From positions 1,054,001-1,118,000 of the forward strand of contig JACKEI010000001.1 in the NCBI GenBank assembly GCA_020633075.1: DNA of 64,000 nucleotides, read 5' to 3'. Below are positions 1 to 9,118 of the stretch, piece by piece. Every line of letters begins with the position of its first letter. The stretch's first letter is position 1. A model generated the notes under the pieces. It did not search any database. It was not told the DNA's origin and saw only the letters and a program-made list of their open reading frames with translations. The translations under genes were made by a program, and so were the position numbers. The DNA is from Sandaracinaceae bacterium (GTDB lineage Bacteria > Myxococcota_A > Polyangia > Polyangiales > Houyiibacteriaceae).

Positions 1-2
1 TG

Positions 3-1040
3 TCCTACGGTCTCGCGCTCGCGGTGACGATTGGCGCGTGGCTCCTCGGCTTCTACGGGGGGGAGGTCGTCGCGGTGGTGGTGGCCCTGGTCGTGCCGAT
101 CAACATCGGGCTCTTCGCGCTCATCCGCTCCGGCAAGAACCTGGGCTTCCGCGACCCCAACATCACGCTGCTGCAGCTCTGCCTGGCCAGCGTGCCCGTG
201 CTCTACGCCATGTTCCACGCGGGGGAAGCGCGGGGCGCGTTCCTGGTGCTGTCGCTGTCGGTGACCATGTACGGGCTCTTCAGCTTTCGGACGCGCGACT
301 TCGTCTACTTCACGGCGTTCATCCTGACGGGCTACTCCACCGTCATCCTCTTGCTGCTGTGGTTGAGTCCCGACGGGCTGCATCCGCGCGTGGACTCGCT
401 GCAGTGGTTCGCCGTGCTGGTGGCCATGGCGCAGTTCAGCTCGCTCGCGGGCTACGTGAACGGGCTGCGCGGGCGCCTGCGGCAGGGCAACAAGGCGCTG
501 GCCGAAGGCAACGCGGCGCTGCAGCGGGCCCTCGACCGCATCCGCGAGATGGCCATGCGCGACGAGCTCACGGGCGCCTACAACCGGCGCTACCTGGCGG
601 AGGCGATAGCCCTCGAGCGCAAGCGCTGCGAGCGCGAAGGAGGCGGCTTCTCGTTCGCCATCGTGGACATCGACTTCTTCAAGCAGGTCAACGACACCTA
701 CGGGCACCTCGCTGGCGACGAGGTCCTGAAGGGGGTGGCGGCGCTCCTGCGGACCGAGCTGCGCGAGACCGACCTCTTCGGCCGCTGGGGAGGCGAGGAG
801 TTCGCGGTGCTGCTGGTGGGTGCCGAGCTCGACGACGCCTGCTCCACCATGGAGCGCATCCTCAGCGCGCTGGCCGCGCAGTTGTTCACCACGGCCGACG
901 CGTCGCTGCACATCACGGCGTCGGCCGGCATCACCGCGTACCGCAGCCACGAGGACGCCGACCGCACCTTCGCGCGTGCGGACGAAGCCCTCTACCGTGC
1001 GAAGGCCGCAGGCCGGAACCGCGTCGAAGTGACCGCCTGA
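3..1040 (+). CDS. Membrane diguanylate cyclase (GGDEF), 5' end outside the window
   Basis: Makes the second messenger c-di-GMP from two GTP at the inner membrane. The visible part has about five hydrophobic segments in the first 150 residues, a short linker helix, and a C-terminal GGDEF domain. The active-site loop reads GGEEF (an accepted variant) inside FGRWGGEEFAVLL. The upstream RETD matches the RxxD inhibitory I-site five residues before the loop, so product inhibition is likely. The frame is open back to base 3, before the first usable start (GTG at 24), so the true start probably lies upstream. No partner regulator is visible. The enzymatic assignment is secure; the input signal is unknown. 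Confidence 0.9.
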   Translation, partial: SYGLALAVTIGAWLLGFYGGEVVAVVVALVVPINIGLFALIRSGKNLGFRDPNITLLQLCLASVPVLYAMFHAGEARGAFLVLSLSVTMYGLFSFRTRDFVYFTAFILTGYSTVILLLLWLSPDGLHPRVDSLQWFAVLVAMAQFSSLAGYVNGLRGRLRQGNKALAEGNAALQRALDRIREMAMRDELTGAYNRRYLAEAIALERKRCEREGGGFSFAIVDIDFFKQVNDTYGHLAGDEVLKGVAALLRTELRETDLFGRWGGEEFAVLLVGAELDDACSTMERILSALAAQLFTTADASLHITASAGITAYRSHEDADRTFARADEALYRAKAAGRNRVEVTA

Positions 1041-1244
1041 CCGCTTCACCGCAGGACGGGCCGCCTCACCGTCGACAGCGGTATGCGGAGGTCCCTCATC
1101 GCGTCGGGCCAGCTCGCCCCGGCTGCGTGCAACCACCAGCGACACGACCAGACGACCGAGACCGCCGCCGCGGAGGGTGCCGCGCTCTCCGTGAACCGGT
1201 GTCGGTCGCGCCTCGTGCGCGGCGCGCGTGTGCCCGCGCCTCGA

Positions 1245-1269
1245 GCGGCACGATCAGGTAAGGTGCCGC
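1245..1269 (+). promoter_or_regulatory. Perfect inverted repeat spanning the rtcR ribosome binding site
   Basis: GCGGCAC (1245-1251) and GTGCCGC (1263-1269) are perfect 7-base complements. The 11-base loop carries the purine-rich AGGTAAG, and the repeat ends two bases before the rtcR ATG at 1272. As RNA this would be a hairpin holding the Shine-Dalgarno region; as DNA it could be an operator for autoregulation. Seen directly; function inferred. Confidence 0.4.
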
Positions 1270-1271
1270 CC

Positions 1272-2885
<1,614 letters not shown>

Positions 2886-2898
2886 AAGGCCCGTCCGC

Positions 2899-3633
2899 TC
2901 AGCGTGGGCGCGGGTTCCGTGCGTGCCCGCGCAGCCGCTGACGATACGCGTGGATGCGCTCCGCTACGGCAGAGAGCTCGCGAAACATGGGCTCTGCGTG
3001 CACCGCCAGCGTGAATGACGTGGCGGTCATGCCGCCCCACACCATCCCGACGCAGTTCCCGTGGGCGTCCACCACCGGTCCCCCGCTGTTGCCGAAGTGC
3101 GTCTCCGCGTCGATGACGGTGCAGTTCGCGTTCTCCCCGCACGCCCGGTCGGTCTCGGGCAGCCCGTGCGCGGCGCCAGCGACGACGCCTTCGCTGGTGA
3201 TGAAGCGCATCCCCCCCGGGTGACCTGCCAGCACCACCCGCTCCCCACGCACCAGGGGACGGTGCGCCATCGGCAGGGGCGGCACGTGGACGTCTTGCGC
3301 GGGGACCACCACCGCCACGTCCAGCGTGGTGCTGCGGTGCACCACCAGCCCGGTGGCTTCCACACCGTCTGCGTAGATCACGTCCACGCGGTGAATCTGC
3401 TGCACCACGTGGCGGTTGGTGATGACCACGCGGACGCCATCCAGCTCCGTGACCCAGCCCGCGCCCTCACCGATGGGCGAGCTCACGACCACCGTCGAGC
3501 GCAGCGCCAGCTGGTGCGCCGCGCGCAGGTCCGTGGGGGGCTGGCTGGCGACGGGGGCGGACCAGAGCCCCCACGCCACGACCGAGACGCCGAGGCATGC
3601 GCGGAGACGTCGTGCGCCGCGCGGGGACTCCAT
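2899..3633 (-). CDS. Secreted trypsin-like serine protease
   Basis: Predicted exported peptidase of the S1 trypsin/DegP-like fold. From the chosen start the protein begins MESPRGARRLRACLGVSVV, a basic n-region and hydrophobic core ending near APVASQ, as in a Sec signal peptide. The catalytic His lies in TNRHVV, the Asp in LDVAVV and the Ser in HFGNSGGP. A disulfide-like Cys pair sits around ACGENANC. No PDZ domain follows, so it is shorter than DegP (about 244 residues). An open frame extends 24 codons upstream, but that extension has no signal-peptide character. Its 3' end converges with rtcR, with a 13-base gap. Substrate unknown. Confidence 0.82.
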   Translation of the reverse strand: MESPRGARRLRACLGVSVVAWGLWSAPVASQPPTDLRAAHQLALRSTVVVSSPIGEGAGWVTELDGVRVVITNRHVVQQIHRVDVIYADGVEATGLVVHRSTTLDVAVVVPAQDVHVPPLPMAHRPLVRGERVVLAGHPGGMRFITSEGVVAGAAHGLPETDRACGENANCTVIDAETHFGNSGGPVVDAHGNCVGMVWGGMTATSFTLAVHAEPMFRELSAVAERIHAYRQRLRGHARNPRPR

Positions 3634-3783
3634 GCCGTACCGACCCCCGAGCGGCGCCATGCTTGGGGCTCGACGGCCACGTGGCGCACAAATAGAGAGC
3701 CCCACGCGGGCGGCGATTCCGGCGTGGGGCTCGAGCAGCAGGCGCGCTACCGCGGGATGGATGAAGCGGCGCGCGCTAGCGGC

Positions 3784-4029
3784 TCAGAGGATGATGGCGG
3801 CGATGGCGCCGCCGAAGAGGGTGAGGGTGAACGCGGCCGTGGCCAGCAAGTCCTTGGTCTGGGCTTGACGCCATGCGTCGTCCGCGGGGAACTGCGGCTT
3901 CTCGGGCGCCGGAGCCACTGCTGGCTCGCGTGTCCAGGACCCGACGTTGTCGGGAACGACGCGCGTGGCGATGTCGATGAAGCTGCGATTGGGGATGCCG
4001 TATTGGTTGAGGTACATCGTTTGGGTCAT
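3784..4029 (-). CDS. Small C-tail-anchored membrane protein (81 residues), unknown function
   Basis: Begins MTQTMYLNQYGIPNRSFIDI, then has a Pro-rich stretch (REPAVAPAPEKPQFP) and ends in one hydrophobic helix (residues about 60-81, LLATAAFTLTLFGGAIAAII) with no residues after it. It would therefore be tail-anchored with its N-terminal domain in the cytoplasm. The ATG at 4029 is preceded by a strong ribosome site, CGGAGGG, nine bases away; this decides the start over the longer open frame. Upstream lies a candidate sigma-54 promoter with three palindromic boxes, so expression is probably conditional. I do not recognise the family. Confidence 0.7.
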   Translation of the reverse strand: MTQTMYLNQYGIPNRSFIDIATRVVPDNVGSWTREPAVAPAPEKPQFPADDAWRQAQTKDLLATAAFTLTLFGGAIAAIIL

Positions 4030-4081
4030 GTTTCGGGCCCTCCGATTGGGGGCGGCGAAAGAGTGCCGCGCTCGTACCCAA

Positions 4082-4097
4082 AGCATGGGTTGTGCCA
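4082..4097 (-). promoter_or_regulatory. Candidate sigma-54 (-24/-12) promoter of the tail-anchored protein gene
   Basis: Read on the minus strand: TGGCACAACCCATGCT. Against the consensus TGGCACG-N4-TTGCW it differs only at -20 (A for G) and -15 (A for T). The GG and GC dinucleotides have exactly ten bases between them. The implied transcription start is near 4071, giving a 42-base leader that contains the GGAGGG ribosome site. Found by eye; not scored against a matrix. Confidence 0.55.
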
Positions 4098-4111
4098 GCG
4101 TGTGGCGCAAG

Positions 4112-4191
4112 TCGTGTGATACACGATTTAGGTATGCAATTACATGTCGTTGCAAAACTGTGACACAAGCGATGGGGTAAAATGTGACACA
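4112..4191. promoter_or_regulatory. Three TGTGAYACA palindromic boxes, candidate activator sites
   Basis: TGTGATACA at 4115-4123 lies inside the larger inverted repeat TCGTGT-GAT-ACACGA (4112-4126). TGTGACACA occurs at 4159-4167 and again at 4183-4191, both perfect 4+1+4 palindromes. Their centres lie 48, 92 and 116 bases upstream of the transcription start implied by the sigma-54 element. The outer two are at distances usual for enhancer-binding proteins. Which protein binds them is not shown by the sequence. Confidence 0.5.
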
Positions 4192-4606
4192 CGAAAATCA
4201 CGTGCAATTCAACGTGCTTCCGCGTTCACACCGGCTCTCGTATCGTTGAGAGCCCTGCCGAAAGTGCTGTGATCTCGTGAGCGCGCGGTGCCGCCGGTGA
4301 GGCCTTCTGGGCACACCTCGCGCAAGACCAGAGGGGGGGCGAGGGGCCCGATGTAGGCCGAAATCTTACAAAAGTGCACAAGGCGCTACGCAATTGACGC
4401 GCAAGCGATTGCGCACTGCGTCATTCCTGCGTCGGGCCGGTGGCGCTGCCTAGAGCACGCTCCAGGCTCGGGGGAAGCCCTGGCTTGTTCGAAGGCCCGC
4501 ATGCGGCGTTGCTCCTCCTCGCCGATGCTCGCATCGACTCGTCATCGCGCCTTGCCTGCGAACCTTCGCCCTGCGCCAGGCCCTTCCGGCGATCCTGAGC
4601 GTTGCT

Positions 4607-5710
4607 CTAGGCGAACCCGGGCCAGGCGCCGGCCTTCATCTTCGCCAGCACCTCGCGGCAGTACGGGACGCAGGCCGCCAGCTCCTCTCGCCACGCGAAG
4701 GCGGGCTGGTAGCCGAAGTCGCGGGTCGCTTCCTCTATGCTCCCCGAGTGCGAGACGGCGGCCTTCATGCAGTGCAGGCGCGTGAGCTGCGGCTCGGGGG
4801 CCAGCCCGTAGCGGTTGAGCAGCTCCCAGGTGTACCCGAGCGCGTACATGGGGCGATACGGCAGGCGCCGAGTCGGCACCGTGTAGCCCAGGCCCTCGAT
4901 GATGGGCCGAAAGAACTCGAGGGGGTTCGTGGGCTCCCCGTCGGTGACGTAGTAGGCATGCCCCGCGACCGGCCCGTCGAGCGTCAGGTGACGGGCGGCC
5001 AGCAGCTCACCGTGGACGAGGTTGCCCACGAAGGTGTTGTCGGCCATGGCCCGACCGTCCCCGATGTCGGCCAGCAGCAGCCCGCGCGCGCACTTCTCGA
5101 TGACCTGGGGGAGGTAGAAGGGGTCGCCCACGCCGTAGATCCCCCCTGGGCGCAGGGCGCAGGTGGCCAACCCCGCCCGGCCGTTGGCGGCGAGGACCAG
5201 CTGCTCGGCGCGCGCTTTCGTGGTGGAGTAGAGGTCCGCGAAGCGTGGCGGGTAGGGCGTCCGACTGTTTGCGTCTTCCACGGGCTCGCCGAGCACGACG
5301 TTGTTGCTGCTGGTGTAGACGAGCCGTTGCACTCCCGCGTCGGCGCTGGCCGCGATGACGTGCTCGGTCCCGCCGACGTTCAGCTCCACGCTGCGCCGCC
5401 TGCGGGCAGCGCTGGCGACGCCCACGAAGTCGACGACGGCTGCGGTGTGGAAGACGGTGTCTACGCCCTCGCACGCTCGCCGCACATCCGAGGGGACACG
5501 CAGGTCGCCGCGCAGGTGATGGAAGCGTGGGTGGCGCAGCTGGGGCTCGCGCAGGTCGAGGCTGCGCACGTCGTGCCCTTGCTCCAGGAGCGCGCGCGCG
5601 ATGTGTCCCGCCAGGAAGCCGGCCCCGCCAGTGACCAGGCAGACGCCTAGGTCACCGGGAGCTGTCGAGCCGTCGCTCTCGATCCGATTGATGTCTGGTT
5701 CAGTCTGCAT
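4607..5710 (-). CDS. NAD-dependent epimerase / 3-beta-hydroxysteroid dehydrogenase family protein
   Basis: Extended short-chain dehydrogenase/reductase of 367 residues. The Rossmann motif TGGAGFLAGHIARALLEQGH starts near residue 27, the catalytic Tyr-Lys pair is in YSTTKARAEQ, and the Ser upstream is in VYTSSNNVVLGE. The ALRPGGIYGVGD segment after the Tyr and the ending resemble the 3-beta-HSD/sterol C4-decarboxylase branch more than sugar epimerases. The substrate cannot be fixed from sequence. It stands alone on this strand, with a long regulatory gap downstream. Confidence 0.8.
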   Translation of the reverse strand: MQTEPDINRIESDGSTAPGDLGVCLVTGGAGFLAGHIARALLEQGHDVRSLDLREPQLRHPRFHHLRGDLRVPSDVRRACEGVDTVFHTAAVVDFVGVASAARRRRSVELNVGGTEHVIAASADAGVQRLVYTSSNNVVLGEPVEDANSRTPYPPRFADLYSTTKARAEQLVLAANGRAGLATCALRPGGIYGVGDPFYLPQVIEKCARGLLLADIGDGRAMADNTFVGNLVHGELLAARHLTLDGPVAGHAYYVTDGEPTNPLEFFRPIIEGLGYTVPTRRLPYRPMYALGYTWELLNRYGLAPEPQLTRLHCMKAAVSHSGSIEEATRDFGYQPAFAWREELAACVPYCREVLAKMKAGAWPGFA

Positions 5711-5829
5711 CGGGGTCGGAAGGTTGCACGGCGTAGCGATGCGCGCGATGAGGGTCCGGGGCGCGCGTTTGATCTTCGGTCACCGTTGGTCGTACGCTCA
5801 TGTGCAACCCGCATGAAAGGAGGCGCTCC

Positions 5830-6279
5830 GTGGCCGAAGCGATGAATGAGCAAGCCTTGCCAGGGGCGCCGATGATGCACCGGGTGCTCGGAGTGGTCGC
5901 CGTGCTCGTGGTGGGCGCCGTCGCGGCCTACGTGGGCGCCCAGATGCGTGCCGCGCCCGAGACGGCCCTTGCCCTCGCGTTCCTGACGGATATCCAACAA
6001 CAAGCCCCCACTGCGGCAGAGCGCGCCGAGGGTGACGCGCTGGCGGTGCTCGGGGGTGCCCGGGGCGAGAGCACGCCGGGCTTTGGCGCCGTCCGTGACA
6101 GCCTCTCGTTCCAAGCCGTCAGCACGACGGTGGAGTGGGGCGGGCGCTGCGTGGAGGTCGACGCGTACGGCACCGTGCGCCACAAGCTCTACGTCGAGGT
6201 CATGGAAGGGACAGCCGGGTTCCGCGTGACGCGGGTCCTCACGTCACCGCCGTACTCGGGCCCCTGCTCGGGGGACTGA
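5830..6279 (+). CDS. Membrane-anchored protein of unknown function (149 residues)
   Basis: One N-terminal transmembrane helix (about residues 16-40, VLGVVAVLVVGAVAAYVGAQ) is followed by a soluble domain of about 105 residues. That domain has two Cys (GGRCVEVDAYG and YSGPCSGD at the end), suggesting an extracytoplasmic disulfide. The GTG at 5830 is preferred over an upstream ATG because AAAGGAGG ends six bases before it. Divergent from the epimerase gene and convergent with the YeeE pair. Family not recognised. Confidence 0.6.
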   Translation: MAEAMNEQALPGAPMMHRVLGVVAVLVVGAVAAYVGAQMRAAPETALALAFLTDIQQQAPTAAERAEGDALAVLGGARGESTPGFGAVRDSLSFQAVSTTVEWGGRCVEVDAYGTVRHKLYVEVMEGTAGFRVTRVLTSPPYSGPCSGD

Positions 6280-6321
6280 GCGCCGGTGTGCGCGGCGACT
6301 GCTCCGTGCCCAGTGGTCTCC

Positions 6322-6750
6322 TCACTCGCCTGAACACGACCCGGTGGAGAAGCGAAAAAAGCGCCGGTGCACGAGCGCGTAGATCGCGTTGCCCGCGAAG
6401 ACACCGACCAGCGTGAGCAGCGCGGCCAGCTGACCTTCGCCCACCTGCACGAGCACGATAGCCGGGCATGCGCCCGCGACGGCCCATCCCACGCCGAAGA
6501 GGAGGCCACCCGCCACGGTTCCGGGGTGGATGGGCCTGTGGGTCGCTGCTGCGGCCGCGAGCGGGAGGCGGTCCATCAGCCACCACCCCGGCACCAACAG
6601 CGCCACGCCGAGCGCGAACGACATGATCAGTCGGGGGTCGCGGAGCGCGAACATCGCCTCCACTTCGTCCCAGCTCGAGAAGCCAATGCGGCTGAGCCCA
6701 AAGCCCAGCAGGACACCGACGCACAGGGTCGCAGCGTGACGCGCGCTCAT
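6322..6750 (-). CDS. YeeE/YedE-type sulfur transporter, second half (DUF6691-like)
   Basis: 142-residue membrane protein with about four helices. It carries the half-channel signature GVGWAVAGACPAIVLVQVGEG, whose Cys is the conserved thiosulfate-relay residue of the YeeE/YedE fold. In many bacteria this half and the partner half are separate adjacent genes, as here. The ATG at 6750 overlaps the stop of the upstream half by four bases, so translation is coupled. Likely function is import of thiosulfate or a related sulfur species, by family resemblance. Confidence 0.8.
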   Translation of the reverse strand: MSARHAATLCVGVLLGFGLSRIGFSSWDEVEAMFALRDPRLIMSFALGVALLVPGWWLMDRLPLAAAAATHRPIHPGTVAGGLLFGVGWAVAGACPAIVLVQVGEGQLAALLTLVGVFAGNAIYALVHRRFFRFSTGSCSGE

Positions 6751-7370
6751 GACACCATCCAGTCGAGCGCCAGGGTGGTGAGTACGCCGACCCCGAAGAA
6801 GACGCTCGTCGCCACCAAGGACCCGCGCTCGAAACGGCTGACACCGCAAAGACCATGGCCGGAGGTGCAGCCTCCGGCCATCCGTGTGCCGAACCCCACC
6901 AGGCTGCCACCTACCACGAGTGCAGCGATCGCCAGCGGATTCATGCCGGCCCCGTAGCGCGCATGAAAGCCGGCTCCGTGGAGGTCGAACGCGGCTGCCC
7001 AATCGCCAGCCAGCGCGGCCGAGAGCAGGCCACCGAGTCCTATGGCCAGCAAGAACAGCACGTGCATCGCGAGCGGCTGCCGGGGCGCCCCGACGGGGGC
7101 GGCGGGCATGTCGGACGGGACGGGCTCCGTGTCAAGAGCTGCCGCGGCTACCGCGTCGGCGCCGAACGCCTCGAGCGCCATCGCTTCGAGCGCGGCGCTC
7201 ATCTCGTCCTCGCTCAGATCCACGTCCGGCTCACCCGGGCCATCCAGCGCCCGGTCCACCAGCGCGGTGTAGCGCCCCGACACGGCGAGCGAGCGCCCGG
7301 ATGCGGCGCGGTGGAGCAGAGGCACGGCGGCCAGCAGTGCGCCTCCAGCCATGGCGGTCCAGTATTCCAT
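6747..7370 (-). CDS. YeeE/YedE-type sulfur transporter, first half
   Basis: 207-residue membrane protein. The C-terminal part has the family motif GFGTRMAGGCTSGHGLCG with its conserved Cys pair, followed by another helix. The N-terminal helix and an SGR segment match the start of the fold. Between residues about 35 and 100 there is a long acidic, Ala-rich, probably cytoplasmic segment (including VDLSEDEMSAALEAMALEAF), which seems longer than in typical members. It forms a transporter with the overlapping downstream gene and is preceded by a small Cys protein 22 bases away. Confidence 0.8.
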   Translation of the reverse strand: MEYWTAMAGGALLAAVPLLHRAASGRSLAVSGRYTALVDRALDGPGEPDVDLSEDEMSAALEAMALEAFGADAVAAAALDTEPVPSDMPAAPVGAPRQPLAMHVLFLLAIGLGGLLSAALAGDWAAAFDLHGAGFHARYGAGMNPLAIAALVVGGSLVGFGTRMAGGCTSGHGLCGVSRFERGSLVATSVFFGVGVLTTLALDWMVS

Positions 7371-7392
7371 GATCGTTTACCTTCCGCGCCGC

Positions 7393-7623
7393 TCAGGTTG
7401 GACGCATCACCGAGCCATCCGGCAAGAGCGTCCGCGGTACGCTGCGGCCCGTCGTTGCGATCTTGTAGCGGGCGCACGCGCTGTAGTCGCTCTGGCAGTA
7501 GTGGATCTTGAAGAGCCCTGCGGCCCCCTTCGACTTGAACAGCGGGAAGAGCTCGCACGACTGCACCTGCGGGCAGGGGTCGTGTGAGATCTGCAGGACT
7601 GGCGTGCGCTTGACGTCACTCAT
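7393..7623 (-). CDS. Small four-cysteine protein (76 residues), unknown function
   Basis: Soluble protein with two Cys pairs: CPQVQSC (Cys17, Cys23) and YCQSDYSACARY (Cys43, Cys50). The arrangement could bind a metal ion or an Fe-S cluster, or form disulfides. I recall small proteobacterial proteins with a similar C-x6-CARY ending but know no proven role. It is first in a probable operon with the two YeeE/YedE halves, 22 bases upstream, so a role in sulfur handling is plausible inference. ATG start at 7623. Confidence 0.65.
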   Translation of the reverse strand: MSDVKRTPVLQISHDPCPQVQSCELFPLFKSKGAAGLFKIHYCQSDYSACARYKIATTGRSVPRTLLPDGSVMRPT

Positions 7624-7933
7624 GCGGGTGAGTGTAACAGTTGTCTAACCCCAAACAGGGACGTTTTTCCGCGTGGTCGATTAGGGGGCTGGGCGCGGTG
7701 GTGGTGTTGCCCGGCGAGGGCTTCTGGGTGAGGTCTGGGGCCGTACGCTGCCGAGGCGCTCGGGTCACGTCGGTGTTTCCTCCAACCGTCGGGTTCACCT
7801 GCGGCAAATCAGTGATATGCTCGCGCGCCCCCGCTGGCGCGGAGGTAGAACATGTTTCATTGTGCGGGAGCCACGCGGCTGCCCCCAGCCCAGATTCCGG
7901 CGCCCACCGGCGTCCAACTGAAAGTCAGAGCGA
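7624..7933. other. Divergent intergenic region upstream of sucC, with two tandem hairpins
   Basis: 310 bases between the small Cys gene and sucC. Just before sucC there are two consecutive potential hairpins. One is GGGAGCC-ACGC-GGCTGCCC at 7866-7884 (one bulged base); the other is GGCGCC-CACC-GGCGTC at 7899-7914 (one G-T pair). They leave about 20 bases to the ATG, with only a weak ribosome site. They could be a structured leader. I do not recognise a known sucC/sucA leader RNA here, and found no clear promoter hexamers. Confidence 0.35.
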
Positions 7934-9115
7934 ATGAACATCCACGAGTATCAGGCGAAGGAGCTGTACCGAAAGTACGGCATTCCGGTGCCGCAGGGCA
8001 TTCCCTGCATGTCGCCGGAGGAGGCCGTCGAGGCCGCCAAGAAGTTGATCGCGGACACCGGCAGTGAGGTCGTCGTCGTCAAGGCGCAGATCCACGCGGG
8101 CGGTCGCGGCAAGGCCGGCGGCGTCAAGGTCTGCAAGGGCATCGAGGCGGCCACGGCGGCTGCCCACGACATCTTCGGGAAGGTGCTCGTCACGCCCCAG
8201 ACCGGTCCCGAGGGCAAGAAGGTGCAGCGTCTGCTCGTCGAGCAGGGTCTCGCCATCAAGAGCGAGCTGTACCTGGCGCTGGTGGTGGATCGTGAGACCA
8301 AGAAGGTCGCGATCATGGCCTCTACCGAGGGCGGCATGGACATCGAGGAGGTGGCGCACAACACCCCCGAGAAGATCCACATGGTCTACTTCCACGCCGA
8401 CGCGGGCTTGCAGGACCACCACGTCCGCAAGCTGTCGTACGCGTTGGGGCTCACCAAGACCGAGAGCAAGAACTTCCACAAGCTCATCGTCAACTTGGCC
8501 AAGCTCTTCGTGGCCGAGGACTGCTCCATCGCCGAGGTCAACCCGCTGATCCTCACCAAGGACGAGCAGGTGTTGGCCCTGGACGCCAAGGTGAACTTCG
8601 ACGGCAACGCCGAGTTCCGCCACCAGGCGTACTGGGAGTCGGTGCGCGACCTCTCGGAAGAGGCGCCGACCGAGACCGAAGCCGCCGAGGCGGGCCTGAG
8701 CTACATCCAGCTCGACGGCAACATCGGCTGCTTGGTCAACGGCGCGGGCCTGGCGATGTCCACCATGGACACCATCAAGCACTTCGGCGGAGAGCCGGCC
8801 AACTTCCTCGACGTGGGCGGCGGAGCCAGCCAGGAGTCGGTCACCAAGGCGTTCAAGATCATCCTGCAGTCGGACGCGGTGCAGGGCATCTTCGTGAACA
8901 TCTTCGGCGGCATCATGCGCTGTGACGTCATCGCCAACGGCGTGGTCGCGGCCAGCAAGGAGCTGGGCCTCACCGTCCCGCTCGTCGTGCGCTTGGCCGG
9001 CACCAACGTCGAGCAGGGCAAGGAAATTCTCAATAACTCAGGTCTCCGGATCGTCGCCGCCGACACCATGGCGGAGGGCGCTCAGAAGATCGTCGAGCTG
9101 GCAAAGGGCGCGTGA
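7934..9115 (+). CDS. sucC: Succinyl-CoA synthetase beta subunit (ADP- or GDP-forming)
   Basis: TCA-cycle enzyme subunit that binds nucleotide and couples succinyl-CoA cleavage to NTP synthesis. 393 residues, the standard length. It starts MNIHEYQAKELYRKYGIPVP, as in the family. The N-terminal ATP-grasp region includes KAQIHAGGRGKAGGVK. The C-terminal CoA-ligase region includes LDVGGGASQESVTKAFKI and NIFGGIMRCDVIANG. sucD begins three bases after its stop, forming a two-gene operon. The complex is cytoplasmic. Confidence 0.97.
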   Translation: MNIHEYQAKELYRKYGIPVPQGIPCMSPEEAVEAAKKLIADTGSEVVVVKAQIHAGGRGKAGGVKVCKGIEAATAAAHDIFGKVLVTPQTGPEGKKVQRLLVEQGLAIKSELYLALVVDRETKKVAIMASTEGGMDIEEVAHNTPEKIHMVYFHADAGLQDHHVRKLSYALGLTKTESKNFHKLIVNLAKLFVAEDCSIAEVNPLILTKDEQVLALDAKVNFDGNAEFRHQAYWESVRDLSEEAPTETEAAEAGLSYIQLDGNIGCLVNGAGLAMSTMDTIKHFGGEPANFLDVGGGASQESVTKAFKIILQSDAVQGIFVNIFGGIMRCDVIANGVVAASKELGLTVPLVVRLAGTNVEQGKEILNNSGLRIVAADTMAEGAQKIVELAKGA

Positions 9116-9118
9116 ACG

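Larger units (their letters stand above)
4030..4606. other. 577-base non-coding region, relatively AT-rich, regulatory
   Basis: Holds the control region of the tail-anchored protein gene. Besides the sigma-54-type promoter and palindromic boxes listed separately, it contains a nested hairpin at 4395-4423: TGACGC pairs with GCGTCA, and inside it GCAA-GCGA-TTGC closes a tetraloop. That hairpin may terminate the minus-strand epimerase gene ending at 4607. It has no T-tract. No convincing open frame was found. Confidence 0.5.

Noticed and set aside
1083..1271. N-terminal extension of the RtcR reading frame
   Set aside because: The 63 extra codons are Arg/Ala-rich without any domain, while the ATG at 1272 gives the family's usual MKRVVFGY start.
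5714..5732. Possible sigma-54 element (GGGG...TTGCA) before the 149-residue membrane protein gene
   Set aside because: The -24 half matches only GG, and it lies about 100 bases from the start; too weak to call.
7694..7712. GGTGGTGGTGTTGC upstream of sucC as a sigma-54 site
   Set aside because: Only the -12 half fits, within a low-complexity GGT run, and sucC is a housekeeping gene.
7852..8067. Short open frame starting upstream of sucC
   Set aside because: It overlaps the true sucC start in another frame, has no ribosome site and its product is Gly/Arg-rich shadow sequence.
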